DNA of 6,001 bases, taken from Ardenticatenia bacterium. Its GTDB lineage: Bacteria; Chloroflexota; Anaerolineae; Promineifilales; Promineifilaceae. Where the stretch lies: contig JAACJX010000478.1 of NCBI GenBank assembly GCA_014237545.1, positions 9,225 to 15,225 of the forward strand, in the 5' to 3' direction. This document shows, piece after piece, positions 1-6,001 of this stretch. Both the position numbers and the translations under genes were made by a program. Numbering within the stretch: position 1 is the stretch's first letter; each line of letters begins with the position of its first letter. The notes beneath the pieces were generated by a model that had not been told where the DNA came from, did no database searches, and saw only the letters and a program-made list of their open reading frames with translations.

Positions 1-1356
1 CCGCTGCGCGCCTTGCCGGAATGGGCCGGTAATCCCCACGCCTGGGTCAAACTGTGGAAGCACCACGCCAGCCAGCCCCAGGCTGACCAGATCAACGAAA
101 CGGCCCGCCAGATGGGCGAGGAGTGGCTTAACCGCTACGGCGGAAAAATCTCATCCGAATGGTTCTTCAGCAAGGCGCTCCAGATCCTGCAGGAAGCGCC
201 GGAAGTATTCCAAGCCGCCGATCGCTTGCTTGAGGCCACTGACTGGGTCATCTGGCAGTTGACCGGCAACGAGACTCGCAACGCTTGCACCGCCGGCTAC
301 AAGGCCATGGTGCAGGGTGGCCGCTTCCCTGACCGGAGTTACTTCGCGGCGCTCCATCCGGATTTCGCCGATGTGGTCGATGCGAAGATGAGCCGCGAGT
401 TCGCCCAGTTGGGCGACAAGGCGGGCGGGCTGACGGCCAAGATGGCCGCCGCGACCGGGCTGCGCGAGGGCACGGCCGTCGCCGTGGCCAACGTCGACGC
501 CCATGTGACTGCCCCGGCCGTCAAGGCTACCGACCCCGGCATCATGGTATTGATCATGGGTACGTCTACGTGCCACATCATGAACGGCACTGAATTGCAG
601 GAGGTGGACGGCATGTGCGGCGTGGTTGACGGCGGCATCACCCCCGGCCTCTACGGCTACGAGGCCGGGCAATCCGGCGTGGGCGACATCTTCGCCTGGT
701 TTGTGGACAACGCCGTGCCGCCGGAGTATCACGAGGCGGCGGAAGCGGCCGGGCTTAACCTGCATGCCTATCTGGAGCGCGAAGCCGCCCGGCAAGCCGT
801 CGGTGAGCATGGTCTGATAGCCCTGGACTGGTGGAATGGAAATCGCTCCACACTGGTCGACACCAATCTGAGCGGTATGCTGCTGGGCATGACGCTGGCT
901 ACCCGCGCGCCCGACATCTATCGGGCCTTGATCGAATCTACAGCCTATGGCACGCGAGAGATTATTGAGGCCTTCGAGGATCGCGGAATTGCCGTGAAGG
1001 AATTGGTCGCCGCGGGTGGCTTGCCGGAGAAGAACTTGTTGTTGCGGCAAATCTACGCCGACGTAACCGGCCGCACGTTTAAACTGGCCGGCTCAGCCCA
1101 ATCCCCGGCGCTGGGGTCAGCCATGCATGCCGCCGTGGCCGCCGGAGCTTATCCCGACATCCATGCCGCGGCCGACAAGATGGGCAAGCTGAGCGACCAG
1201 GTGATCGCGCCCATCCCGGAGAATGTGGCCGTCTATAACGACCTGTATGCGGAGTACAAGACGCTCTATCACTATTTCGGCCGCGGCGACAACGACGCCA
1301 TGAAACGCCTGAAGGCCATCCGGCGGCGGGCTCGCATGGCGAGACAGGAGGCCTGA
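1..1356 (+). CDS. araB: Ribulokinase AraB, 5'-truncated by window edge
   Basis: Cytoplasmic FGGY-family kinase that phosphorylates L-ribulose (ATP-dependent) to L-ribulose-5-phosphate, the second step of L-arabinose breakdown. The frame is open from base 1, giving 451 visible residues. Family members are about 560 aa, so roughly 108 N-terminal residues lie upstream. A TTG at position 13 is internal, not a start. The fragment opens with the AraB-typical stretch HAWVKLWKHH (visible residues 13-22). Next come AGYKA (98-102), whose Lys aligns with an active-site Lys of characterised ribulokinases, and NVDAH (164-168), whose Asp166 matches the expected catalytic base. Then follow the ATP-site motif MGTSTC (186-191), the AAGGLPEKN nucleotide-binding loop (337-345) and SPALGSA (368-374). 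The stop codon is separated from the araD ATG by one base, so translational coupling is likely. Family assignment is firm; the partial status is a window effect, not a mutation. Confidence 0.96.
   Translation, partial: PLRALPEWAGNPHAWVKLWKHHASQPQADQINETARQMGEEWLNRYGGKISSEWFFSKALQILQEAPEVFQAADRLLEATDWVIWQLTGNETRNACTAGYKAMVQGGRFPDRSYFAALHPDFADVVDAKMSREFAQLGDKAGGLTAKMAAATGLREGTAVAVANVDAHVTAPAVKATDPGIMVLIMGTSTCHIMNGTELQEVDGMCGVVDGGITPGLYGYEAGQSGVGDIFAWFVDNAVPPEYHEAAEAAGLNLHAYLEREAARQAVGEHGLIALDWWNGNRSTLVDTNLSGMLLGMTLATRAPDIYRALIESTAYGTREIIEAFEDRGIAVKELVAAGGLPEKNLLLRQIYADVTGRTFKLAGSAQSPALGSAMHAAVAAGAYPDIHAAADKMGKLSDQVIAPIPENVAVYNDLYAEYKTLYHYFGRGDNDAMKRLKAIRRRARMARQEA
1346..1351 (+). promoter_or_regulatory. 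Shine-Dalgarno of araD
   Basis: A perfect AGGAGG lies inside the last codons of araB, 6 nt before the araD ATG at 1358. It fixes the araD start and supports coupled translation of araB and araD. Confidence 0.85.
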
Positions 1357-1357
1357 C

Positions 1358-2008
1358 ATGTTGCTCCAAGCACTGCGCGAGGAAGTGTGCGCGCTCCATG
1401 CCGAACTGCCCCGCAACAACCTGGTCGCCTGGACCAGCGGCAACCTGAGCGCCCGTGACCCGGTTTCCAACCTGGTCGTCATCAAGCCCAGTGGCGTTCG
1501 CTTCGAACACCTGAAGCCCGCCAGCATGGTCGTGGTCGACGTGGACGGCAACCTGGTTGAAGGTGAGTACAAGCCCTCATCGGACACGGCTTCGCACTGC
1601 TACATTTACCGCCATATGCCGGCCGTCAACGGCGTGGCCCACACCCATTCGCGCTACGCCACGGCCTTCGCCGTGGTCGGCCGGTCTATCCCCTGCCACA
1701 CAACGGCCATGGGTGACGAGTTTGGAGGCGAGATCCCCTGCGGTGGCTTTGCTCTCATTGGCGGCGAGGAAATCGGTCGGGTGGTTGTCGATACCCTGCG
1801 AGATAGCCGCAGCCCGGCGTGCCTCTTGCTTAACCATGGCGTCTTCACGGTGGGCGAGTCGGCCGAAAAAGCGATGAAAGCGGCAATCATGACCGAAGAC
1901 AATGCCGCCATCATGTGGCTAGCCTACCAATTGGGCCAGCCACACCCCCTGGCGACCGCGGATATCGACAAATTGTACGACCGCTACCAGAACGTGTACG
2001 GTCAATAA
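1358..2008 (+). CDS. araD: L-ribulose-5-phosphate 4-epimerase AraD (short form)
   Basis: Class II aldolase/epimerase-fold, Zn-dependent cytoplasmic enzyme converting L-ribulose-5-phosphate to D-xylulose-5-phosphate, the last ara step. The protein has 216 aa; E. coli AraD has 231. Visible landmarks are the phosphate-site motifs TSGNLSA (26-32) and KPSG (43-46), PSSDT (73-77), the metal motif HTHS (95-98), D120 in [10 protein letters not shown] and NHG (159-161). The C-terminus ends in YGQ, with Tyr214. D76, H95, H97 and D120 fall at the same numbers as in E. coli AraD, while H160 and Tyr214 correspond to its H171 and Y229. All known catalytic and metal residues therefore seem present, and the length difference lies between D120 and the C-terminus. 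Related sugar-acid pathway epimerases (UlaF, SgbE) share the fold, but placement between araB and araA makes AraD the natural call. Confidence 0.94.
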   Translation: MLLQALREEVCALHAELPRNNLVAWTSGNLSARDPVSNLVVIKPSGVRFEHLKPASMVVVDVDGNLVEGEYKPSSDTASHCYIYRHMPAVNGVAHTHSRYATAFAVVGRSIPCHTTAMGDEFGGEIPCGGFALIGGEEIGRVVVDTLRDSRSPACLLLNHGVFTVGESAEKAMKAAIMTEDNAAIMWLAYQLGQPHPLATADIDKLYDRYQNVYGQ

Positions 2009-2020
2009 GCAGGCACAAGC

Positions 2021-2026
2021 AAGGAG
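2021..2026 (+). promoter_or_regulatory. Shine-Dalgarno of araA
   Basis: AAGGAG sits 8 nt before the ATG at 2035 and decides the araA start. The same frame stays open back to 1915, but that extension overlaps the araD end and is not AraA-like. Confidence 0.85.
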
Positions 2027-2034
2027 AAGCGCTC

Positions 2035-3537
2035 ATGAATCCTTTTAAGTCACTGGAGGTCTGGTTCGCTACCGGCAGCCAGCATCTATACGGGCCGGAG
2101 ACATTGGAGCAGGTCGCCGCCGATTCGCAACACATCGTGGATGGCCTGAACGTCAGTGGCAAATTGCCGGTTAAAATCGTCTTCAAACCTGTCCTGACTA
2201 CGCCCGACGCTATCGCCCAGCTTTGCCAGGAAGCTAACGCCACTCCTAGTTGCATTGGCCTTATCACGTGGATGCACACCTTCTCGCCGGCCAAGATGTG
2301 GATTGCCGGGCTCTCAGTCTTGCGCAAGCCGTTTGTCCACCTGCACACTCAATTCGGCCGCGACATCCCCTGGTCCACCATCGACATGGACTTTATGAAT
2401 CTTAATCAGTCGGCCCATGGCGACCGGGAATTTGGTTTCATCGCCACGCGGATGCGATTGGCACGCAAAGTGATCGTCGGCCATTGGGCAGACGGCGAAG
2501 TTCAGGCTGAGCTCGGGGTTTGGATGAGAGTTGTGGCCGCATGGCACGACGCGCAGGGGCTCAAGATCGCCCGCATTGGTGACAATATGCGTCAGGTGGC
2601 GGTCACGGAGGGTGACAAGGTTGAAGCCCAGATGCGCTTCGGCTATGCCGTCAACGGCTACGGTTTGGGTGACCTGGTTCGCCACGTGGACGGGGCAACG
2701 CAGAAGGCTGTTGACGATCTGGCAGCCACCTACGAGAGGGAGTATGCGGTTGCACCGGAACTGGGGCGCGGTGGCGGTCGCCACGAATCCCTGCGCGATG
2801 CGGCTCGTATTGAACTGGGGTTGCGAGCTTTTCTGGAAGAGGGGGATTTCAAGGCCTTCACGACCACCTTTGAGAACCTGTATGGCTTGAAGCAATTGCC
2901 CGGCATTGCCGTGCAGCGGTTGATGGCTGATGGCTATGGTTTCGGCGCGGAAGGCGACTGGAAGACGGCCGCGCTAGTTCGGGCCATGAAGGTGATGGCC
3001 GCCGGACTGGGTGGCGTGTCCTTCATGGAGGATTACACTTACCACTTCGCACCGGGGAATGAGAAAGTGCTGGGGGCCCACATGCTGGAAATCTGTCCCT
3101 CTATCGCCCACGGAACGCCCAAAGTCGAAATCCACCCCTTGGGCATTGGCGGCAAGGAAGACCCGGTGCGGTTGGTGTTTGATACGCAACCCGGCCCCGG
3201 GTTGAACGCCTCGATCATCGATATGGGCGGCCGTTTCCGCTTGTTGGTCAACACCGTAGATGTCATTTTGCCGGACGAGCCGCTACCAAGATTGCCGGTG
3301 GCGCGAACTGTCTGGATTCCGCAGCCGAACCTGAAAGTTGGGGCTGCGGCATGGATATTGGCCGGCGGTGCGCACCACACCGGCTTCACTCAGGTCCTGA
3401 CGGTGGAATACCTAGAGGACTTCGCAGAGATAGGCGGAATCGAGTTTGTGCTCATCGACAAGAATACCGACCTGCGGACATTCAAGCGGGATCTCCGCAA
3501 CAATAGTGTCTACTATCATCTGGCACAGGGTGTTTGA
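2035..3537 (+). CDS. araA: L-arabinose isomerase AraA
   Basis: Mn2+-dependent cytoplasmic isomerase converting L-arabinose to L-ribulose, the first pathway step. From ATG 2035 the product is exactly 500 aa, the usual family length. The N-terminus ([13 protein letters not shown], residues 8-20) is the classic AraA opening. Other landmarks are [12 protein letters not shown] (79-90), HLHTQF (102-107), [17 protein letters not shown] (118-134), the C-terminal signature around [11 protein letters not shown] (304-314), [10 protein letters not shown] (329-338), [10 protein letters not shown] (349-358) and GGAHHTGF (444-451). Metal/catalytic residues by family comparison are E306, E332, H349 and H448, all present. 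The gene begins 26 nt after araD, so it belongs to the same operon. The order araB-araD-araA differs from E. coli (BAD) and B. subtilis (ABD); I recall BDA from some Gram-positives. No truncation or frameshift is seen. Confidence 0.98.
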   Translation: MNPFKSLEVWFATGSQHLYGPETLEQVAADSQHIVDGLNVSGKLPVKIVFKPVLTTPDAIAQLCQEANATPSCIGLITWMHTFSPAKMWIAGLSVLRKPFVHLHTQFGRDIPWSTIDMDFMNLNQSAHGDREFGFIATRMRLARKVIVGHWADGEVQAELGVWMRVVAAWHDAQGLKIARIGDNMRQVAVTEGDKVEAQMRFGYAVNGYGLGDLVRHVDGATQKAVDDLAATYEREYAVAPELGRGGGRHESLRDAARIELGLRAFLEEGDFKAFTTTFENLYGLKQLPGIAVQRLMADGYGFGAEGDWKTAALVRAMKVMAAGLGGVSFMEDYTYHFAPGNEKVLGAHMLEICPSIAHGTPKVEIHPLGIGGKEDPVRLVFDTQPGPGLNASIIDMGGRFRLLVNTVDVILPDEPLPRLPVARTVWIPQPNLKVGAAAWILAGGAHHTGFTQVLTVEYLEDFAEIGGIEFVLIDKNTDLRTFKRDLRNNSVYYHLAQGV

Positions 3538-3569
3538 CAGATGCCTCGGTCAAGGGGACATGAGGAACA

Positions 3570-4244
3570 ATGGCTCAAGAGCGATGGGTTGCTGTAGATC
3601 AGTACATCTCGAATCTGTTTAATACCCTCGATCCCAACTTGGAAGCGACTCTGGCGTCCGGCGCGGCCGCTGGTCTTCCAGCCATCAACGTTTCGCCGGT
3701 GCAAGGCCGGTTCCTCATGTTCCTGGCCAAATCCCATGGCGCGCGCCGCATACTGGAGATAGGCACGCTTGGCGGTTACAGCACCATCTGGCTGGCGCGG
3801 GCGCTACCGGAAGACGGGCGACTGATCACCCTCGAGATTGACCCAACTCGTGCCGAAATCGCGCGACGGAATATCGTCCAGGCCGGTTTAGATGATAAAA
3901 TTGACATAATAGTTGGCCCGGCGCGGGATTCCCTGCGTCAGTTCGCGGACGAAGGTGGCGACCCATTTGACCTGATCTTCATCGATGCTGACAAAATGGG
4001 ATATGTTGAATATCTCGAATGGTCGCTGGCCCTGGCGCGCGCCGGCACGCTCATCATCGCTGACAATGTCGTGCGCAAAGGAGCGGTTATTGACGAGCTT
4101 AGCGATGACCCGGACGTGATCGGCGCACAGCGTTTTAACCAGAAGCTGGCCGCGGAACCGCGGGTCGTGGCTACCATTATTCAGACGGTTGGAAGCAAAG
4201 GCCACGACGGGTTTGCCTTAGCGGTTGTGAAAGAGGGCCGCTAA
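3570..4244 (+). CDS. Class I SAM-dependent O-methyltransferase (CCoAOMT/COMT-like)
   Basis: A 224-aa cytoplasmic methyltransferase of the O-methyltransferase family 3 type, which usually methylates hydroxyls of catechol-like or other small aromatic substrates with a divalent metal. The SAM-binding motif I is ILEIGTLGGYST (61-72). The acidic residue ending strand 2 is E89 in LITLEID, followed by GPARDSL (116-122). DLIFIDADK (134-142) supplies metal ligand D139, and IIADNV (162-167) supplies D165 and N166. The N-terminal helical region (1-45) and the C-terminal GHDGFALAVVK are also typical. Length is normal for bacterial members. It starts 32 nt after araA on the same strand, with no terminator seen between, so co-transcription is likely. 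ATG 3570 has an imperfect ribosome site: GAGGA is only 3 nt away, while AAGGGG at 3552-3557 is 12 nt away. The substrate cannot be read from the sequence, and its role in an arabinose operon is unclear. Confidence 0.88.
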   Translation: MAQERWVAVDQYISNLFNTLDPNLEATLASGAAAGLPAINVSPVQGRFLMFLAKSHGARRILEIGTLGGYSTIWLARALPEDGRLITLEIDPTRAEIARRNIVQAGLDDKIDIIVGPARDSLRQFADEGGDPFDLIFIDADKMGYVEYLEWSLALARAGTLIIADNVVRKGAVIDELSDDPDVIGAQRFNQKLAAEPRVVATIIQTVGSKGHDGFALAVVKEGR

Positions 4245-4275
4245 GACAGCAAGCTTTCATGGGTAAATGATTTGC

Positions 4276-4280
4276 GGGAG
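4276..4280 (+). promoter_or_regulatory. Shine-Dalgarno deciding the start of the mutarotase-like gene
   Basis: GGGAG lies 7 nt before ATG 4288. The upstream in-frame ATG at 4267 lacks a comparable site and would add only seven unconserved-looking residues (MICGSRH), so 4288 is preferred. Confidence 0.65.
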
Positions 4281-4287
4281 TCGTCAT

Positions 4288-5178
4288 ATGAGCGGGTTTC
4301 AAGGCTTACCCATTCACACGCTGTCAAACGGGCTGATCAGTCTGGACGTACTAGCTGGAGCCGGGCCGCGTATCGTCCGCCTGTCCGCGTTCGGCCGGGA
4401 AAACCTATTTGCCGATGTTCTCGCCACGGTCAGCACGCCTTTCGGCGAGTACCACTATCGTGGTGGACATCGCCTATGGCACGCGCCCGAGGCAATGCCC
4501 CGCACCTACATCCCCGATGACGGTGGCGTAACGACCGAATACCTGGCCGATGGCGTGCGGCAGACGGGGGAGATTGAACCGGCAACCGGCATCACCAAGA
4601 TTATTGAGATTCACCTTCCAACAGGTCAGGCGACCGTGGGCGTGCGCCACACTCTGCGCAACGACGGAATGTGGCCGGTAGAACTCGCGCCGTGGGCGGT
4701 GACGATGTTCCGACTAGGCGGTACGGTCATAATGCCACAGCCCGTGGGCAGCGCCGCAGATAATAGCCTCATTAACAATCGCACATTGGCGCTGTGGCCA
4801 TATTCCCGCATAAGCGATCCCCGGCTGATGTTAAGGGATGATGCCATTTTGATCAGCGCCTTTGCTCAAGATGCGCCGTTCAAAATCGGCTATTTTAATC
4901 CCCATGGCTGGATGGCCTACTGGATCGACGGTCTGCTCTTCCGCAAGATATATGACGTGATGCCGGGGGAGAGATACGTTGATGGCGGGTCCAATGCTGA
5001 ATCTTATATTGATGGTAGGTTCGTGGAGTTAGAAAGTCTGGGCCCTCTGGTCACCCTCCAGCCCGGTGCGTCGACTCATCTGGATGAGACTTGGGAAATA
5101 TCTCTCGGATTGGACGTCCCCTTTCTTTCGAGGGAAATTATTGCCGAACTAAATGACGGAATGATCACCACCACATAA
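4288..5178 (+). CDS. DUF4380 / galactose-mutarotase-like superfamily protein
   Basis: A 296-aa protein from ATG 4288 (303 aa if ATG 4267 is used), with no signal peptide or membrane segment visible, so probably cytoplasmic. The content suggests an all-beta galactose-mutarotase-like sandwich. Features are the opening LSNGLISLDVLAGAGPRIV (12-30), the motif GGHRLWHAPE (59-68), typical of DUF4380-type proteins, and ELAPWAVTMF (132-141). FKIGYFNPHGWMAYW (198-212) and the ending ESYIDGRFVELESLGPLVTL (238-257) with LQPGASTHLDETWE (257-270) also fit; in mutarotase-like folds this last region carries the acidic residue of the active site. Candidate acid/base residues are H61, H65, E247 or E249, and E267. 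It follows the methyltransferase by 43 nt on the same strand, so it is probably the last operon gene. A sugar epimerase or sugar-binding role with the ara enzymes is an inference; no substrate can be named. Confidence 0.75.
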   Translation: MSGFQGLPIHTLSNGLISLDVLAGAGPRIVRLSAFGRENLFADVLATVSTPFGEYHYRGGHRLWHAPEAMPRTYIPDDGGVTTEYLADGVRQTGEIEPATGITKIIEIHLPTGQATVGVRHTLRNDGMWPVELAPWAVTMFRLGGTVIMPQPVGSAADNSLINNRTLALWPYSRISDPRLMLRDDAILISAFAQDAPFKIGYFNPHGWMAYWIDGLLFRKIYDVMPGERYVDGGSNAESYIDGRFVELESLGPLVTLQPGASTHLDETWEISLGLDVPFLSREIIAELNDGMITTT

Positions 5179-5267
5179 GCTCCAAATAACGGGCCGAAAC
5201 ATCACGTTCGTTTGCTGTCCAGTGAGGATTACACACCAGAAGTGCGGAAATCATTAATTCAATAATT

Positions 5268-5276
5268 TGATACAAT
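5268..5276 (+). promoter_or_regulatory. Possible extended -10 promoter
   Basis: TGATACAAT contains TG, one base, then TACAAT, which matches an extended -10 box (5 of 6 to TATAAT). It sits in an AT-rich stretch (5251-5276) that contrasts with the GC-rich surroundings. No good -35 box is found 16-18 nt upstream. If active, transcription would start near 5283 and run into the terminator at 5381-5410. This is a motif match only. Confidence 0.3.
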
Positions 5277-5380
5277 GAGGATAGGCGTCAACGTGCATTC
5301 GGATTTAAGGCTATAAGTTGCTGCAGTCAGTATCATTGCATCTAAATAAGAGTATGACCTCGGATAAGGCTCAAACTACT

Positions 5381-5410
5381 GCCTGTTGTGGTTGTAACAA
5401 CGGGCTTTTT
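5381..5410 (+). terminator. Rho-independent terminator
   Basis: The arms GCCTGTTGT (5381-5389) and ACAACGGGC (5397-5405) form a 9-bp stem with one G-T wobble and a 7-nt loop, followed at once by TTTTT (5406-5410). The orientation suits + strand transcripts. It lies about 200 nt past the last operon stop codon and just before the 3' end of the opposing transposase remnant. It may end the ara operon transcript or a separate short transcript. No U-tract exists for the minus strand. Confidence 0.8.
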
Positions 5411-5422
5411 CATTGTTTGACG

Positions 5423-5779
5423 TCAATATAACTGAGCCGCGATTTGAGCGTTGAATGAACGCCGTGCTGCGGCATCGATTACGGCAATGGCTCTTGCCAG
5501 GGTAGGTTGGATGATTCGGGTAGCGTCCTCGCGCAGGGTAACGTCTCGACGGTAATGCAACCCGTTTTCAATCCCCCAATACTGACGGTTCCAGGCCAGC
5601 AGTTGGTCAGCCGAGGCCTTCTGCGGGCTACACTTGGTAATGACATTGGCAACCTCATTGGATTGTGCGCCCGTACGCAAATGAAGGACATGTCGCTCTA
5701 ACTCGACCACTTGACATACGCCCGGCCAGTCCAGAAAGCCATCCCTGTCGACGATCAGGGTCAAGGTACGTTTTGATTG
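5423..5779 (-). pseudogene. ISAs1-family transposase remnant (C-terminal part)
   Basis: The minus-strand frame is open from a TAG at 5780-5782 down to the TGA at 5423-5425. It encodes only about the last 110-118 residues of a transposase whose family is usually about 370 aa. Recognition rests on KRTLTL followed by FLDWPGVCQVVELER, and on the hallmark NRQYWGIENGLHYRRDVTLREDATR region: the WGIEN...LHY...DVT..EDA.R pattern carries the catalytic Glu of this DDE family (E66 counted from the TTG at 5764). The two upstream Asp residues of the triad would be encoded beyond 5780, where no matching sequence is seen in any minus frame, so the protein cannot be functional. Near the end, ARAIAVI runs directly into DAAARRSFNAQ. 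From memory, relatives have a further hydrophobic helix between these blocks, so an internal deletion near 5471-5479 is likely. The family call is good; the details of decay are inferred. Confidence 0.78.
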
Positions 5780-5813
5780 CTATCGCTATAACCCAAACTG
5801 CGCCTATTCGCCC

Positions 5814-5883
5814 AATTTCTCCTGCCCCCTGCCGCCGCGGGAGAACTGGGTGGCGGTGGCGGTGCGGGCAGGGGAGAAGAATT
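5814..5883. repeat. Imperfect GC-rich palindrome, about 70 nt
   Basis: The left arm runs from AATTTCTCCTGCCCC (5814-5828) through GCCGCC (5831-5836). The right arm runs from GGCGGT (5852-5857 or 5858-5863) to GGGCAGGGGAGAAGAATT (5866-5883). The AATT ends, a TCTC/GAGA block and a CTGCCC/GGGCAG block pair with small bulges, and the inner GCCGCC/GGCGGT blocks close the stem over a loop near 5837-5851. Neither side has a U-tract, so this is not a simple terminator. It resembles the dispersed palindromic intergenic repeats seen in many large bacterial genomes, but copy number cannot be judged from one window. Confidence 0.6.
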
Positions 5884-5954
5884 TTCGGATGGGATGACAA
5901 CCGTTCCTTGCTGTTGGCCTTACTCTTGCTATTCGTGGTGAGAGGTAGAGCAAT

Positions 5955-5980
5955 CTCATCGTGGCCGAGCCTCTGATGAG
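5955..5980. repeat. Small hairpin-forming inverted repeat
   Basis: CTCATC (5955-5960) pairs perfectly with GATGAG (5975-5980). Inside, GGC (5963-5965) can pair with GCC (5969-5971) over a CGA loop, leaving a small internal loop. It is followed by an overlapping 10-bp palindrome AGGATATCCT (5979-5988). There is no T-run, so a terminator is unlikely; the function is unknown and chance is possible. Confidence 0.3.
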
Positions 5981-6001
5981 GATATCCTTGAAGTGAACCC
6001 C

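Larger units (their letters stand above)
5179..5422. other. Non-coding spacer between operon and IS remnant
   Basis: No supportable gene was found in these 244 nt on either strand. The stretch is clearly more AT-rich than the genes on its left. It holds the possible extended -10 box and the terminator listed separately. A TTGACGTCAA palindrome (5417-5426) overlaps its right edge and the transposase stop codon. Short open frames starting at ATG 5275 (13 codons) and ATG 5354 (25 codons) lack properly spaced ribosome sites. Confidence 0.6.
5780..6001. other. Gene-free stretch after the IS remnant
   Basis: No frame on either strand shows a recognisable protein, and none has a ribosome site with a credible start. 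The stretch contains the 70-nt palindrome and the smaller hairpin listed separately. The missing two thirds of the transposase are not here, so the IS break lies at about 5776-5782. Confidence 0.55.

Noticed and set aside
151..1050. Long minus-strand open frame (299 codons) opposite araB
   Set aside because: It is antisense to a clearly conserved kinase. The product has no recognisable motif, and such shadows are common opposite GC-rich genes.
1915..2034. 40-residue N-terminal extension of araA
   Set aside because: The extension overlaps the end of araD in another frame and does not look like AraA. Start at 2035 has a good ribosome site and gives the standard 500 aa.
4267..4287. Earlier ATG for the mutarotase-like gene
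   Set aside because: It has no well-placed Shine-Dalgarno, whereas GGGAG is spaced correctly for ATG 4288. It would add only seven residues and cannot be wholly excluded.
5275..5316. 13-codon frame starting ATG AGG ATA
   Set aside because: The ATG overlaps the possible -10 box, no Shine-Dalgarno precedes it, and the product is too short to recognise.
5354..5431. Small cysteine-rich frame MTSDKAQTTACCGCNNGLFH...
   Set aside because: It runs straight through the terminator hairpin and has no properly spaced ribosome site. The Cys cluster arises from the TGT repeats of the stem.
5655..5900. Minus-strand frame of 81 codons overlapping the transposase break
   Set aside because: I checked whether it continues the transposase by frameshift. 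Its residues show no ISAs1 pattern upstream of the break, and part is simply the translated palindrome.
5665..5976. Plus-strand frame of 103 codons with a Leu-rich segment
   Set aside because: It is antisense to the transposase remnant and crosses the palindrome. There is no ribosome site or family resemblance, so the hydrophobic run is likely chance.
5179..6001. CRISPR array, tRNA or rRNA
   Set aside because: No regularly spaced direct repeats, cloverleaf pattern or rRNA-like sequence was seen in the non-coding part.

Overview
The window carries most of an L-arabinose catabolic operon on the + strand, followed by a small debris zone. The DNA is GC-rich (roughly 55-60% in the genes by eye), genes are tightly packed, and Shine-Dalgarno sites are clear. 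Protein wording, the araB-araD-araA order and the GC-rich intergenic palindrome suggest a bacterium, perhaps a Chloroflexota/Anaerolineae-type environmental lineage. No marker gene is present, so this placement is a low-confidence inference.

Positions 1-3537 hold araB (ribulokinase, 5' end cut off by the window edge), araD (a short-form L-ribulose-5-phosphate 4-epimerase) and araA (L-arabinose isomerase, 500 aa). Together they convert L-arabinose to L-ribulose, then L-ribulose-5-phosphate, then D-xylulose-5-phosphate, which enters the pentose phosphate pathway. Gaps are 1 and 26 nt and all genes point the same way, so one transcript is likely. Its promoter, any AraR-type operator and the sugar transporter must lie outside the window.

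Positions 3538-5178 add two same-strand genes after gaps of 32 and 43 nt: a class I SAM-dependent O-methyltransferase of the catechol/caffeoyl-CoA type, and a protein resembling DUF4380 / the galactose-mutarotase-like superfamily. The second could plausibly act on sugars with the ara enzymes. The methyltransferase has no obvious link to arabinose.

Positions 5179-6001 hold no intact gene. There is a possible extended -10 promoter near 5271, a good rho-independent terminator at 5381-5410, a minus-strand remnant of an ISAs1-family transposase (C-terminal part only), a roughly 70-nt imperfect GC-rich palindrome at 5814-5883 and a smaller hairpin at 5955-5980. I see no strong evidence of a wholly new system. 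The most interesting points are the two accessory genes in the ara operon, a possible short transcript between 5283 and 5410, and the decayed IS next to the palindrome.
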